From: Brevundimonas vesicularis NBRC 12165
Lineage (GTDB): Bacteria; Pseudomonadota; Alphaproteobacteria; Caulobacterales; Caulobacteraceae
Direction: 5' to 3'
NCBI RefSeq assembly: GCF_001592205.1
Contig: NZ_BCWM01000003.1
Location: 1-64,000, forward strand
DNA: 64,000 nucleotides
In this document: in pieces, positions 34,620-43,310 of the stretch
Numbering within the stretch: the first letter of the stretch is position 1
Layout: the number at the start of each line of letters is the position of its first letter
Notes under the pieces: model-generated
Databases searched by the model: none
The model's input: only the letters and a program-made list of their open reading frames with translations
Told to the model about the DNA's origin: nothing
Made by a program: the position numbers and the translations under genes

Positions 34620-36332
34620 ATGACCCTGATGACCGCCGCCGCTTTCAAACCCTCAGCCGAGACCGCACCCCAATCGGGTGCGCGTCTGCTGGTCTCCACC
34701 CTGGAGCGGCTGGGGGTGGAGGTGGTGTTCGGCTATCCGGGCGGCGCCATCATGCCGGTCTATGACGCCCTGGCCGGCTCCAAGCTGAAACACATCCTGG
34801 TCCGCCATGAGCAGGGCGCGGCCTTCTCGGCCGACGCCTATGCCAGGAAGAGCGGCAAGGTCGGGGTCTGCATGGCGACGTCAGGCCCCGGCGCCACCAA
34901 TCTGGTCACCGGCATCGCCAATGCGATGATGGACTCGGTGCCGATCGTCTGCATCACCGGCAACGTCGCCCAAGGCCTGATGGGCACTGACGCCTTTCAG
35001 GAAATCGACATCCTGGGCGTCACCCTGCCGATCGTGAAACATTCGATCCTGGTCCGCTCGGCCGCCGAAGTCCCCGCCGCGATCGAGGAGGCCTTCCATA
35101 TCGCTCGCTCGGGCCGTCCCGGTCCTGTTCTGGTCGATCTGCCCAAGGATGTGCAGTTCGAGACGACCGGCGAGGACTACGGTTTCTCCATTCCCAACGA
35201 GACGCCGCGCGTCGATCATGACGCCATCGCCGCCGCCGAGGCCGCGATCCGGGCAGCGAAGAAGCCGTTGGTCTATATCGGCGGCGGAGTGAAGATCGGC
35301 GGTGCGACAGGAGCCCTGCGCGCCTTCGTCGCCGCGACCGGCATCCCCCAGGTCTCGACCCTGAACGCCCTGGGCACCATCCCGACCGATGCGCCGGGCA
35401 TGCTGGGCATGCTGGGCATGCACGGCACGCGCGCCGCCAACCACGCGGTGCAGGACAGCGATCTGCTGATCGTCGTCGGCGCCCGGTTCGACGACCGCGC
35501 GACGGGCAAGCTGGCTGAATTCGCGCCCAATGCCCGCATCGTTCATTTCGACATCGACGCCTCGGAAGTCGGCAAACTGCGCAGCGCCAATGTCGCCGTC
35601 GTCGGCGAGCTGCGCGAAGGCATTGAGGCGCTGAAGGCGCGGATGCGGTCGGGCGCGGCGCTGGACATTCAGGCCTGGGCCGACGACTGCGCCGCTGCGG
35701 CCAAAGCTGGCGCTCACCGTTATGACGCGCCGGGCGAGGGGGTCTATGCGCCCGCCCTGCTGAAGGAAATCTCGGAAGCGGCGGGCGATGATTTCGTCGC
35801 CGCCTGCGACGTGGGCCAGCATCAGATGTGGGCGGCCATGCACTGTCGCTTCGCCAAGCCGGAAGCCCACATCACCTCGGGCGGTCTGGGCGCGATGGGC
35901 TTTGGCCTGCCCGCCGGCATCGGGGCCAAGCTGGCCGATCCGTCCGCGACGGTCGTCACCATCGCCGGCGACGGCGGGTTCATGATGAACATCCAGGAGC
36001 TGGCGACGCTGAAGCGTTACGGCATCCCGTTGAAGATCGTGCTGATCGACAATTCCTCGCTGGGCCTGGTGCGCCAGTGGCAGGAGCTGTTCTTCGCCGA
36101 GAACTATTCCGAGATCGACCTGTCCGACAACCCGGACTTCGTGAAGGTCGCCGAAGCTTTCGGCATCGAGGCCTTCCGCATCGATCGCCGCGATCAGGTG
36201 TCCGACGGCATCCGGCGCCTGCTGGCCGCCGACGGTCCCTGCCTGGCCCATGTGGTCATCGACCCCCGAGAAAATGTCTGGCCGCTGGTTCCGCCGGGCA
36301 AGAGCAATGCTGAAATGATGGAGGGCTCCTGA
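34620..36332 (+). CDS. ilvB: Acetolactate synthase, large subunit
   Basis: The thiamin-diphosphate enzyme that condenses pyruvate with pyruvate or 2-oxobutyrate. It has 570 residues. N-terminal landmarks: VEVVFGYPGGAIMPVYDAL, HEQGAAFSADAYARKSGKVGVCMATSGPGATN with the catalytic Glu. The ThDP motif GDGGFMMNIQEL lies near 450, and the C-terminal VRQWQELFF and HVVIDPRENVWPLVPPG are typical of the family. ATG 34620 starts it (34629 is an alternative). The stop is followed at once by the regulatory subunit gene. Confidence 0.94.
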   Translation: MTLMTAAAFKPSAETAPQSGARLLVSTLERLGVEVVFGYPGGAIMPVYDALAGSKLKHILVRHEQGAAFSADAYARKSGKVGVCMATSGPGATNLVTGIANAMMDSVPIVCITGNVAQGLMGTDAFQEIDILGVTLPIVKHSILVRSAAEVPAAIEEAFHIARSGRPGPVLVDLPKDVQFETTGEDYGFSIPNETPRVDHDAIAAAEAAIRAAKKPLVYIGGGVKIGGATGALRAFVAATGIPQVSTLNALGTIPTDAPGMLGMLGMHGTRAANHAVQDSDLLIVVGARFDDRATGKLAEFAPNARIVHFDIDASEVGKLRSANVAVVGELREGIEALKARMRSGAALDIQAWADDCAAAAKAGAHRYDAPGEGVYAPALLKEISEAAGDDFVAACDVGQHQMWAAMHCRFAKPEAHITSGGLGAMGFGLPAGIGAKLADPSATVVTIAGDGGFMMNIQELATLKRYGIPLKIVLIDNSSLGLVRQWQELFFAENYSEIDLSDNPDFVKVAEAFGIEAFRIDRRDQVSDGIRRLLAADGPCLAHVVIDPRENVWPLVPPGKSNAEMMEGS

Positions 36333-36333
36333 G

Positions 36334-36585
36334 ATGAGCAACACGATCCACATCCAGATCGACCGTGCGGACGGTTCGCTTCAGCGTCTCATCGGCCTGG
36401 TGGAGCGCCGCGGCTTCCACATCGACGGCATGGCCCTGGCTGACGAAGGGGCTTTCCGCCGCATCGCCCTGACTGTGCGCGGCCGCGACGCGGGCCGCTG
36501 CATGGACAACCTGGGTCGCCAGATCGACCGGCTGTTCGGCGTGCGCCGCATCAGCAACGACATTATTCAATCCGAGGCCGCGTGA
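36334..36585 (+). CDS. ilvM: Acetolactate synthase small subunit, short IlvM/ACT type
   Basis: The regulatory partner of IlvB, only 83 residues: one ACT-like domain (about 4-75) with IHIQIDRADGSLQRLIGLVERRGFHIDGMAL. Small subunits of most alphaproteobacteria (IlvH/IlvN) are about 160-190 residues with ACT plus a C-terminal domain, so the IlvM form is unusual. It follows ilvB directly (TGAGATG) and its stop overlaps the leuA ATG as TGATG. The function call rests on position and the ACT pattern. IlvM-type subunits in enterobacteria make the enzyme less valine-sensitive; whether that holds here is unknown. Confidence 0.78.
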   Translation: MSNTIHIQIDRADGSLQRLIGLVERRGFHIDGMALADEGAFRRIALTVRGRDAGRCMDNLGRQIDRLFGVRRISNDIIQSEAA

Positions 36586-37835
36586 TGATTACCCCCGAAA
36601 GCGTACGAGTATCGGGCGTATCCCGCACAGAGGAGATCGCCGCCGATCCCAACCGCGTCATCGTCTTCGACACGACGATGCGGGACGGGGAGCAGGCGCC
36701 GGGCTTCTCCATGACCGCCCAGGCCAAGGTGAAGATGGCCCAGGTTCTGCGGGACCTGGGCGTTGACGTTATCGAGGCCGGCTTCGCCGCCGCCTCGCCC
36801 GGCGACGAGGACTGCATCCGTCGCGTGGCCGGCGAGGTCGAGGGACCGATCTTTTGTTCCCTGTCGCGCGCCAACGAGAAGGACATCGACGCCACCTTCC
36901 GCGCCCTGGCGCCGGCGCCGAAGTCGCACCGTCGGTGCCACACCTTCATCGGCACCAGCCCGATCCACCGCACCGCCAAGCTGAAGATGTCCACCAATGA
37001 GGTGTTGTCGACGGCCGTGCGGTCGGTGGAATACGCCCGCAGCCTGTTCGACGACGTCGAGTTCTCGGCCGAGGACGCCTTCCGCACCGAGCCGGAGTTT
37101 CTGGCCGATGTGCTGGAGGCCGCCGCCGACGCCGGCGCCCGCACCCTGAACGTGCCCGACACCGTCGGCTATGCGACCCCGCAAGAGGTGCGCGAGCGTT
37201 TCGCCGCCCTGGCCGCGCGCATCAAGAAGCGCCATCCGCATGTGATCTTCTCGGCCCACTGCCATGACGACCTGGGCATGGCGGTCGCCAACTCCCTGGC
37301 CGCCGTCGAGGGCGGCGCGCGTCAGATCGAGGGCGCCATCAACGGCATCGGCGAGCGGGCTGGCAACTGCTCGATCGAAGAGATCATCATGGCGCTGAAG
37401 GTCCGCGAGGACCGCTATGGCGTCACGACCGGCGCCGACAGCCGCCATCTGGTGCGCGCCTCCAAGATCCTGTGCGAGATCACCGAGACGGTCATCGCCC
37501 GCAACAAGTCCGTGGTGGGCATCAACGCCTTCGCCCACGAGGCCGGCATCCACCAGCACGGCATGCTGGCCGACAGCCGCACCTATGAGATCATGCGGCC
37601 TCAGGATGTGGGCTTTGAGGGCAGCTGGTTCGTGCTGGGCAAGCATTCGGGCCGTCACGCCATCGCCAAACGCGCCGAAACCATCGGCCGTCCCATCGAG
37701 GGCGAGCGTCTGGCGGCGGTGGTCGCCGGCTTCAAGCAACGCGCCGATCAGATCGGAGAGATCAATGACGCCGAACTGATCGCCATCATCGACCGGGTCG
37801 ACGGCGTGTCCGAGGTCGTGGCCCAATATGCCTGA
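36585..37835 (+). CDS. leuA: 2-isopropylmalate synthase, lacking the C-terminal regulatory domain
   Basis: Claisen condensation of acetyl-CoA with 2-oxoisovalerate, the first leucine-specific step. It has 416 residues, while full LeuA is about 510-570. The catalytic barrel has [15 protein letters not shown] (about 27-41), [23 protein letters not shown] and [37 protein letters not shown], with the zinc-binding HCHDD. Then [17 protein letters not shown] and GKHSGRHAI mark the linker domain. It ends right there, without the beta-rich allosteric leucine-binding domain. The stop overlaps leuC by eight bases, so the end is genuine. A homocitrate- or citramalate-type synthase is possible, but leu context favours LeuA. 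Confidence 0.85.
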   Translation: MITPESVRVSGVSRTEEIAADPNRVIVFDTTMRDGEQAPGFSMTAQAKVKMAQVLRDLGVDVIEAGFAAASPGDEDCIRRVAGEVEGPIFCSLSRANEKDIDATFRALAPAPKSHRRCHTFIGTSPIHRTAKLKMSTNEVLSTAVRSVEYARSLFDDVEFSAEDAFRTEPEFLADVLEAAADAGARTLNVPDTVGYATPQEVRERFAALAARIKKRHPHVIFSAHCHDDLGMAVANSLAAVEGGARQIEGAINGIGERAGNCSIEEIIMALKVREDRYGVTTGADSRHLVRASKILCEITETVIARNKSVVGINAFAHEAGIHQHGMLADSRTYEIMRPQDVGFEGSWFVLGKHSGRHAIAKRAETIGRPIEGERLAAVVAGFKQRADQIGEINDAELIAIIDRVDGVSEVVAQYA

Positions 37836-39240
37836 TCCCAAAACCCTGTTCGACAAGGTCTGGGACGCCCACGTCGTGCGGTCGGAAACGGCCGATACGC
37901 CGGGGGTGCTGTATATCGACCTGCATCTGGTCCACGAAGTCACCAGCCCACAGGCCTTCAGCGAGATCGAGGCGCGTGGGCTGAAGGTCCGCCGTCCCGA
38001 CCGGACCTATGCGACCCTGGACCATTCGACACCGACCCTGCCGGCGGGGCTGAACGGTCCAAAACCCTATGTCACCGCCCAGGCCGAGGCCCAGGTCCAT
38101 ACGCTGGAGCGCAACTGCGCCGCCCACGGCGTGCCGCTGGCGGGTTGGGATTCCGATGATCGCGGCGTGGTCCATGTGATGGGGCCGGAACTGGGCCTGA
38201 CACAGCCGGGCATGACGGTGGTCTGCGGCGACAGCCATACGGCGACGCACGGCGCCTTCGGGGCGCTGGCCTTCGGGATCGGCACTTCGGAAGTCGGTCA
38301 CGTGCTGGCGACCCAATGCCTGTTGCAGCGCAAGGCCAAGGCCATGCGGGTGACGGTGGACGGAAAGTTGCAGCCTGGCGTCTCGGGCAAGGATGTCGCC
38401 CTGGCGGTCATCGCCGCCATCGGTTTCGGCGGCGGCACCGGCTATGTCATCGAATACGCGGGCGAGGCGGTGCGGTCGCTGGACATGGAAGGGCGGATGA
38501 CCCTGTGCAACATGTCCATAGAAGCCGGGGCGCGGGCCGGCATGATCGCCCCTGACCAGACGACCATTGATTGGCTGCGCGGTCGTAAGCACGTCCCCGC
38601 CGACTATGAGGCGGCGACGGCCGAATGGCTGAAACTGGCGACGGATCAGGGCGCGACCTTCGACAAGGAAGTGACCATCGACGGCGCCGTCATCCGGCCG
38701 ATGGCGACCTGGGGCACGACGCCGGACGCGGGCGCGCCCATCGGCTCGCCCGTGCCGCAACCGCAGTCGGACTCAGACCGCAAGGCCATCGCCTACATGG
38801 GCTTCACCGCTGGGGAGGCGACGACCAGCCAGCCGGTGGATGTGGTCTTCATCGGATCCTGCACCAACGGACGTCTGCCCGATCTGCGCGCCGCCGCCGA
38901 GGTGCTGCGCGGCCGCAAGGTCAAGCCGGGTCTGCGCATGCTGGTGGTGCCGGGGTCCGAGGCCGTGCGTCGCGACGCCGAGGCTGAAGGCCTGGATCAG
39001 GTCTTCATCGCCGCCGGGGCCGAATGGCGCATTCCCGGCTGTTCGATGTGCATCGCCATGAACGGTGATTTCGTCGCGCCGGGCCAACTGGCCGTATCCA
39101 CATCGAACCGCAATTTCGAAGGCCGCCAAGGCAAGGACGCCCGCACCATCCTGGCCAGTCCAGCGACGGCGGCGGCGACGGCGGTCGCTGGCGTGCTGAC
39201 CGATCCGCGCGTCTTTCTGAAGGAGGTCGAGCATGTCTGA
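37828..39240 (+). CDS. leuC: 3-isopropylmalate dehydratase, large subunit
   Basis: With LeuD, isomerises 2- to 3-isopropylmalate through an iron-sulfur cluster. It has 470 residues, normal. Landmarks: [51 protein letters not shown], and three cluster ligands in [14 protein letters not shown] (about 346-360) and [10 protein letters not shown] (about 407-416). ATG 37828 lies inside the leuA end and the overlap reads ATGCCTGA. The 3' end likewise overlaps leuD. Confidence 0.95.
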   Translation: MPDPKTLFDKVWDAHVVRSETADTPGVLYIDLHLVHEVTSPQAFSEIEARGLKVRRPDRTYATLDHSTPTLPAGLNGPKPYVTAQAEAQVHTLERNCAAHGVPLAGWDSDDRGVVHVMGPELGLTQPGMTVVCGDSHTATHGAFGALAFGIGTSEVGHVLATQCLLQRKAKAMRVTVDGKLQPGVSGKDVALAVIAAIGFGGGTGYVIEYAGEAVRSLDMEGRMTLCNMSIEAGARAGMIAPDQTTIDWLRGRKHVPADYEAATAEWLKLATDQGATFDKEVTIDGAVIRPMATWGTTPDAGAPIGSPVPQPQSDSDRKAIAYMGFTAGEATTSQPVDVVFIGSCTNGRLPDLRAAAEVLRGRKVKPGLRMLVVPGSEAVRRDAEAEGLDQVFIAAGAEWRIPGCSMCIAMNGDFVAPGQLAVSTSNRNFEGRQGKDARTILASPATAAATAVAGVLTDPRVFLKEVEHV

Positions 39241-39820
39241 ACCCTTCCAGGTGCTGACCTCCAAGACCGTGACACTGAGCCAGGCCAATATCGACACCGA
39301 CCAGATCATTCCGGCGCGCTTTCTGACCACGACTACGCGCGAAGGGCTGGGCAAGGCCGCCTTCTATGACTGGCGTTACGAGGACGACGGCTCGGAAAAA
39401 CCCGAGGCCATCTTGAACCGGATCGATCCGGCCGAGCATCGCATCCTGCTGGCGGGCCGGAACTTCGCCTGCGGTTCGTCGCGCGAACATGCGCCCTGGG
39501 CCCTGCTGGACTATGGGTTCCGGGCGGTGATCTCGACCGAGATCGCTGACATTTTTACATCGAATGCGCTGAAAAACGGCCTGCTGCCCATCGTCGTCAG
39601 CCAGGCGGTTTGGGACGATCTGGCGTCGCAGCCGGACCAGCCGGTCACGATCGACCTCCAGGCCAATCAGATCCAGCGCGGCAATGCCGAACCCGTGCCG
39701 TTCGGGGTCGAATCCTTCGCCCGCCAATGCCTGCTGGACGGGGTGGACACCCTGGGTTGGCTGCAAGCAAACATGCCTGAAATCGAAGCCTACGAGCGAT
39801 CGAAAGAGACCGTAAGATGA
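39233..39820 (+). CDS. leuD: 3-isopropylmalate dehydratase, small subunit
   Basis: The swivelling subunit of isopropylmalate isomerase, 195 residues. Motifs: [13 protein letters not shown] (about 21-33), [27 protein letters not shown] and [14 protein letters not shown] 39233 overlaps the leuC stop in ATGTCTGA, exactly the same eight-base arrangement as at leuA-leuC. It overlaps leuB by ATGA. Confidence 0.94.
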   Translation: MSEPFQVLTSKTVTLSQANIDTDQIIPARFLTTTTREGLGKAAFYDWRYEDDGSEKPEAILNRIDPAEHRILLAGRNFACGSSREHAPWALLDYGFRAVISTEIADIFTSNALKNGLLPIVVSQAVWDDLASQPDQPVTIDLQANQIQRGNAEPVPFGVESFARQCLLDGVDTLGWLQANMPEIEAYERSKETVR

Positions 39821-40923
39821 GCACCGCCGCCACCAAGACCTACAACATCGTCCTGCTGCCCGGCGACGGCGTCGGACCGGAGGTCACTCGGGCCGCGCGT
39901 GATGTCTTGCGGGTCATCGGCGACTTCTATGGTCACCATTTCGAGTTCGCCGAGCATCTAATCGGTGGCGCGGCCATCGACGAAACGGGCGACCCCTTGC
40001 CCGAGGCCACGCGCGCCGCCTGCGTCGCTTCCGACGCCGTGCTGCTGGGCGCGGTCGGCGGGCCGAAATGGGATGGCGGCAAGGCGCGTCCGGAACAGGG
40101 ACTGTTGGCGATCCGCAAGGCGATGGGCCTGTTCGCCAATCTGCGGCCGTTGCAGGTGTCGCCGGTGCTGGCGCACCGCTCCCCGCTGAAGAAGGAGATC
40201 GTCGAGGGCGTCGATCTGATCGTCTTCCGCGAACTGACCGGCGGCGTCTATTTCGGCGAGAAGACCCGCACCGCCGATCGCGCCACCGACCTGTGCGAAT
40301 ACACCGTGCCGGAGATCGAGCGGGTGACCCGCGCCGCCTTCCAGACCGCCCAACAGCGTCGTGGCAAGGTGACCTCGGTCGACAAGGCCAACGTCATGGA
40401 GACCAGCCGCCTGTGGCGCGAGGTCGTGACCCGCATCCATGCCGAGGAGTTCCCCGACATCACGCTGGAGCACGCCCTAGTGGACTCCATGGCCATGCAC
40501 CTGATCCGCAAGCCGCGCGACTACGATGTCATCCTGACCGAAAACATGTTCGGCGATATCCTGTCGGACGAGATTTCGGTGCTGGGCGGCTCCATCGGCC
40601 TGTTGCCGTCGGCGTCGCTGGGCGCGGGCGGGCCGGGCCTGTTCGAGCCGATCCACGGCTCGGCGCCGGACATCGCCGGTCAAGATTTGGCCAATCCGGT
40701 CGGCACCATCCTGTCGGCGGCTCTGCTGCTGCGTCACAGCCTGAAGCTGGAGGACGAGGCCGATTCTATCGAGGCCGCCGTCGCCGCTGTTCTGGCGGCC
40801 GGCGCCGTGACGGCTGACCTGGGCGGCGCGCTGGGCACGCGTGCGGCGACCGAGGCCGTTATCGACGCCATCCGCGCCATCCACTGGGCGGCCGCGCATC
40901 GCGTGCAAATGCACTGGGCCTGA
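39817..40923 (+). CDS. leuB: 3-isopropylmalate dehydrogenase
   Basis: Oxidises and decarboxylates 3-isopropylmalate to 2-oxoisocaproate with NAD. It has 368 residues. Typical segments: [64 protein letters not shown] and [27 protein letters not shown] (about 244-270). ATG 39817 overlaps leuD in ATGA. It is the last gene of the ilv-leu series and is followed by a terminator. Confidence 0.95.
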   Translation: MSTAATKTYNIVLLPGDGVGPEVTRAARDVLRVIGDFYGHHFEFAEHLIGGAAIDETGDPLPEATRAACVASDAVLLGAVGGPKWDGGKARPEQGLLAIRKAMGLFANLRPLQVSPVLAHRSPLKKEIVEGVDLIVFRELTGGVYFGEKTRTADRATDLCEYTVPEIERVTRAAFQTAQQRRGKVTSVDKANVMETSRLWREVVTRIHAEEFPDITLEHALVDSMAMHLIRKPRDYDVILTENMFGDILSDEISVLGGSIGLLPSASLGAGGPGLFEPIHGSAPDIAGQDLANPVGTILSAALLLRHSLKLEDEADSIEAAVAAVLAAGAVTADLGGALGTRAATEAVIDAIRAIHWAAAHRVQMHWA

Positions 40924-40990
40924 CGGCTTGAACTGACGTTGAAAATCTTGCCGCTCAGCTTGGCTTTGTCGGCATAAATAATCTGATATC

Positions 40991-41032
40991 GGGCCGCAAG
41001 ATCGCAAGATCGTGCGGCCCTGTTCTTTTTCT
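40991..41032 (+). terminator. Terminator after leuB
   Basis: GGGCCGCA pairs with TGCGGCCC, with four further base pairs (GATC/GATC) inside after one mismatch, then TGTTCTTTTTCTC. It lies 68 nt past the leuB stop, consistent with the end of the ilv-leu transcript. Confidence 0.75.
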
Positions 41033-41140
41033 CCATGACCGTTGCAAGAAAGTTGCGCCGTTCACGGTCTAGCCCCTTGCGCCTATCGCAAATGCGGTAA
41101 AATCTTCGCAACTGCGAGATTGCATAGGGGGTACTAGCTC

Positions 41141-42484
41141 ATGTCGCAGACCACGAAACGACTTACGGGAGCGGCTGCGCTCCTACTTCCCACACTCTGT
41201 CTGATGGCTGCCGGCGCGGCGAATGCGCAGGACGCCGCGCCCGCCTTGCTCGGCCACCAGGCCGCGCTTGAGCTGGACAGCGCCGGCGCCTCATGGCTCG
41301 GCACCTCGACCGCCCTGGTTCTGCTGATGACCCTCCCCGGTCTGGCGCTGTTCTATGGCGGCATGGTGCGCAAGAAGAACGTCATCGCCACCATCACCCA
41401 GTCCGTCGGTGTGTTCGCCGTGGTGTCGCTGGTGTGGTTCATCGCCGGCTATAGCCTGGCCTTCGGCAAGAACGAGAGCGCCGGCCTTCAGCCCTTCATC
41501 GGCAGCCTGGACATGCTGTTCCTGAACGGCGTGTCGCTGAAGACCGCCAACGCCCTGCTGCCGGGCATTCCCGAGTTCCTGTTCATCTCCTTCCAGATGA
41601 CCTTCGCCATCATCACCCCGGCGCTGATCACCGGCGCCTTCGCCGAGCGGTTCAAATATTCGGCGCTGTTGCTGTTCACCGCCCTGTGGTCACTACTGGT
41701 TTATGCGCCGATCTGCCACTGGGTCTGGGGCGGCGGTTTCCTGGGTTCGGCGGGCGTGCTGGACTTCGCGGGCGGCGCCGTCGTTCACGTCAACTCGGGC
41801 GTCGCGGGCCTGGTGTGCGCCATCTTCCTGGGTCGCCGTAAGGGTTACGGCACAGAGGTCATCACCGCCCACAACCCTGTCCTGACCATGATCGGCGCCT
41901 CGCTGCTGCTGGTCGGCTGGATCGGCTTCAACGCCGGCTCGGCGGGCGCCGCCAACGACCTGATGGGCGTGGCGCTGCTGAACACCATCCTGGCCGCCGC
42001 CGCCGCCGCCCTGACCTGGAAGGTCGTCGAATATATCGAGAAGAAGAAGGTCTCGCTGATCGGCATGCTGTCGGGCGTCGTCGCCGGTCTGGTCGCCATC
42101 ACCCCGGCGGCCGGCTTCGTCGATCCCAAGGGCGCGGTCATCATCGGCCTGATCGCCGGTCCGGCCTGCTACGCCTCGTCGGTGTGGATCAAGAAGCTGC
42201 TGCGCTACGACGACAGCCTGGACGCCTTCGGCATCCACGGCGCGGGCGGCCTGATCGGCGCCCTGCTGACCGGAGTCTTCGCCACGACCGCGATCAACAG
42301 CCTGTCGGAAGGCGCCAACGTCGGCGCTCAGGCCCTGGGCCTGCTGTGGACCATCGTCTACAGCGCCGTCGGCACCCTGATCATCCTGTTCATCTGCAAG
42401 TTCACCACGGGCCTGCGCGTGAGCGAGGCGGAAGAAGCCGCTGGTCTGGACACCTCGCTGCATGGCGAGGCGCTTGAACACTGA
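41141..42484 (+). CDS. amtB: Ammonium transporter
   Basis: An Amt/MEP/Rh-family channel moving ammonium across the inner membrane, 447 residues. It starts with a signal-like segment (about 1-29, ending NAQD) and has about 11 membrane helices. Typical signature: LLMTLPGLALFYGGMVRKKNV (about 64-84), GVFAVVSLVWFIAGY, and the central FAGGAVVHVNSGVAGLVCAIFLG with the pore His, and DAFGIHGAGGLIGALLTG with the second pore His. AGGGGG lies upstream. No glnK gene is adjacent here. The 217 bp before it hold the leuB terminator but no recognisable sigma-54 promoter. The next gene encodes a TorF-type porin. Confidence 0.93.
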   Translation: MSQTTKRLTGAAALLLPTLCLMAAGAANAQDAAPALLGHQAALELDSAGASWLGTSTALVLLMTLPGLALFYGGMVRKKNVIATITQSVGVFAVVSLVWFIAGYSLAFGKNESAGLQPFIGSLDMLFLNGVSLKTANALLPGIPEFLFISFQMTFAIITPALITGAFAERFKYSALLLFTALWSLLVYAPICHWVWGGGFLGSAGVLDFAGGAVVHVNSGVAGLVCAIFLGRRKGYGTEVITAHNPVLTMIGASLLLVGWIGFNAGSAGAANDLMGVALLNTILAAAAAALTWKVVEYIEKKKVSLIGMLSGVVAGLVAITPAAGFVDPKGAVIIGLIAGPACYASSVWIKKLLRYDDSLDAFGIHGAGGLIGALLTGVFATTAINSLSEGANVGAQALGLLWTIVYSAVGTLIILFICKFTTGLRVSEAEEAAGLDTSLHGEALEH

Positions 42485-42555
42485 TGGAGATCGGGCGCGG
42501 CTCCCAAACCCGCGCCCGGCCTCGACCTCGAATAACGACAACAAGGGGATAGACT

Positions 42556-43251
42556 ATGAAAAAGACCATCATCCGCGCGGCCGCCGCCGCGACACTCGCC
42601 GCAGGTCTGATCGGCCTCGCGGCACCGGCCTCGGCCCAGAGCACCGTCGATGTCGCCTGGAATGTGGGCGCCGTCAGCGACTATGTCTTCCGCGGCTTCA
42701 GCCAGACCAGTGAAGATCCCGCCATCCAGGGCGGCGTCGACCTGACCTCGGGCGGCTTCTATGCGGGCGCCTGGGCCTCCAACGTCGACTTCGGCGACGA
42801 CACCGATGCGGAAGTCGACCTGTACGGCGGCTATCGCACCGAGGCGGGTGGTTTCGCGCTCGACTTCGGCGCGATCGGCTATCTGTATGTCGGGGAGCCG
42901 GACGGCGCGGACTATAACTACGCCGAGTTCAAGGCTGCGGCCTCGCGCGCGGTCGGTCCCGCCACGTTTGGCGCGGCCGTCTATTACTCGCCCGACTTCT
43001 TCGGCGCGGACAAGGAAGCGACCTATGCCGAGGTCAACGCCGCCTTCTCGCCGGCGCCCAAGTGGACGGTGTCGGGCGCGCTGGGCAAGCAATGGCTCGA
43101 CGTCAGCGACGACTACACCACCTGGAATGTCGGCGTCGGCTATGCCCTGACCGAGAAGGTAGGCGTCGATGTCCGCTATTACGACACCGATGTGGACGGC
43201 GTGCCCGGCGCCGAAGACCGGATCGTGGGCGCGGTCAAGCTCACCTTCTGA
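42556..43251 (+). CDS. TorF-family putative outer-membrane porin
   Basis: A 231-residue secreted beta-barrel protein. The signal peptide MKKTIIRAAAAATLAAGLIG ends at PASAQ. The family signature VAWNVGAVSDYVFRGFSQTSEDPAIQGG follows, with later GGFYAGAWASNVDFGDD. The C-terminus ends in Phe (VKLTF), as expected of a barrel assembled by BamA. TorF-type porins are often found near amtB; a role in ammonium or nitrogen-compound passage is inference. AAGGGGATAG precedes ATG. It is followed by a strong terminator. Confidence 0.85.
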   Translation: MKKTIIRAAAAATLAAGLIGLAAPASAQSTVDVAWNVGAVSDYVFRGFSQTSEDPAIQGGVDLTSGGFYAGAWASNVDFGDDTDAEVDLYGGYRTEAGGFALDFGAIGYLYVGEPDGADYNYAEFKAAASRAVGPATFGAAVYYSPDFFGADKEATYAEVNAAFSPAPKWTVSGALGKQWLDVSDDYTTWNVGVGYALTEKVGVDVRYYDTDVDGVPGAEDRIVGAVKLTF

Positions 43252-43272
43252 GCCGCGTCAGTTCGAAATGAG

Positions 43273-43306
43273 AACGGCCCCGGAGAGCGATCTCCGGGGC
43301 CGTTTT
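43273..43306 (+). terminator. Rho-independent terminator after the TorF porin
   Basis: A perfect 14-bp stem (AACGGCCCCGGAGA / TCTCCGGGGCCGTT) with a GCGA loop, then TTTCG. It lies 22 nt after the porin stop and 5 nt from the stop of the convergent GH15 gene, so it may serve both. Confidence 0.85.
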
Positions 43307-43310
43307 CGTA

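Noticed and set aside
31811..34699. Open frame of 962 codons on the minus strand opposite ilvD and ilvC
   Set aside because: Same reason: it mirrors two intact genes, with low-complexity composition (Gly, Asp, Val, Arg) and no recognisable family.
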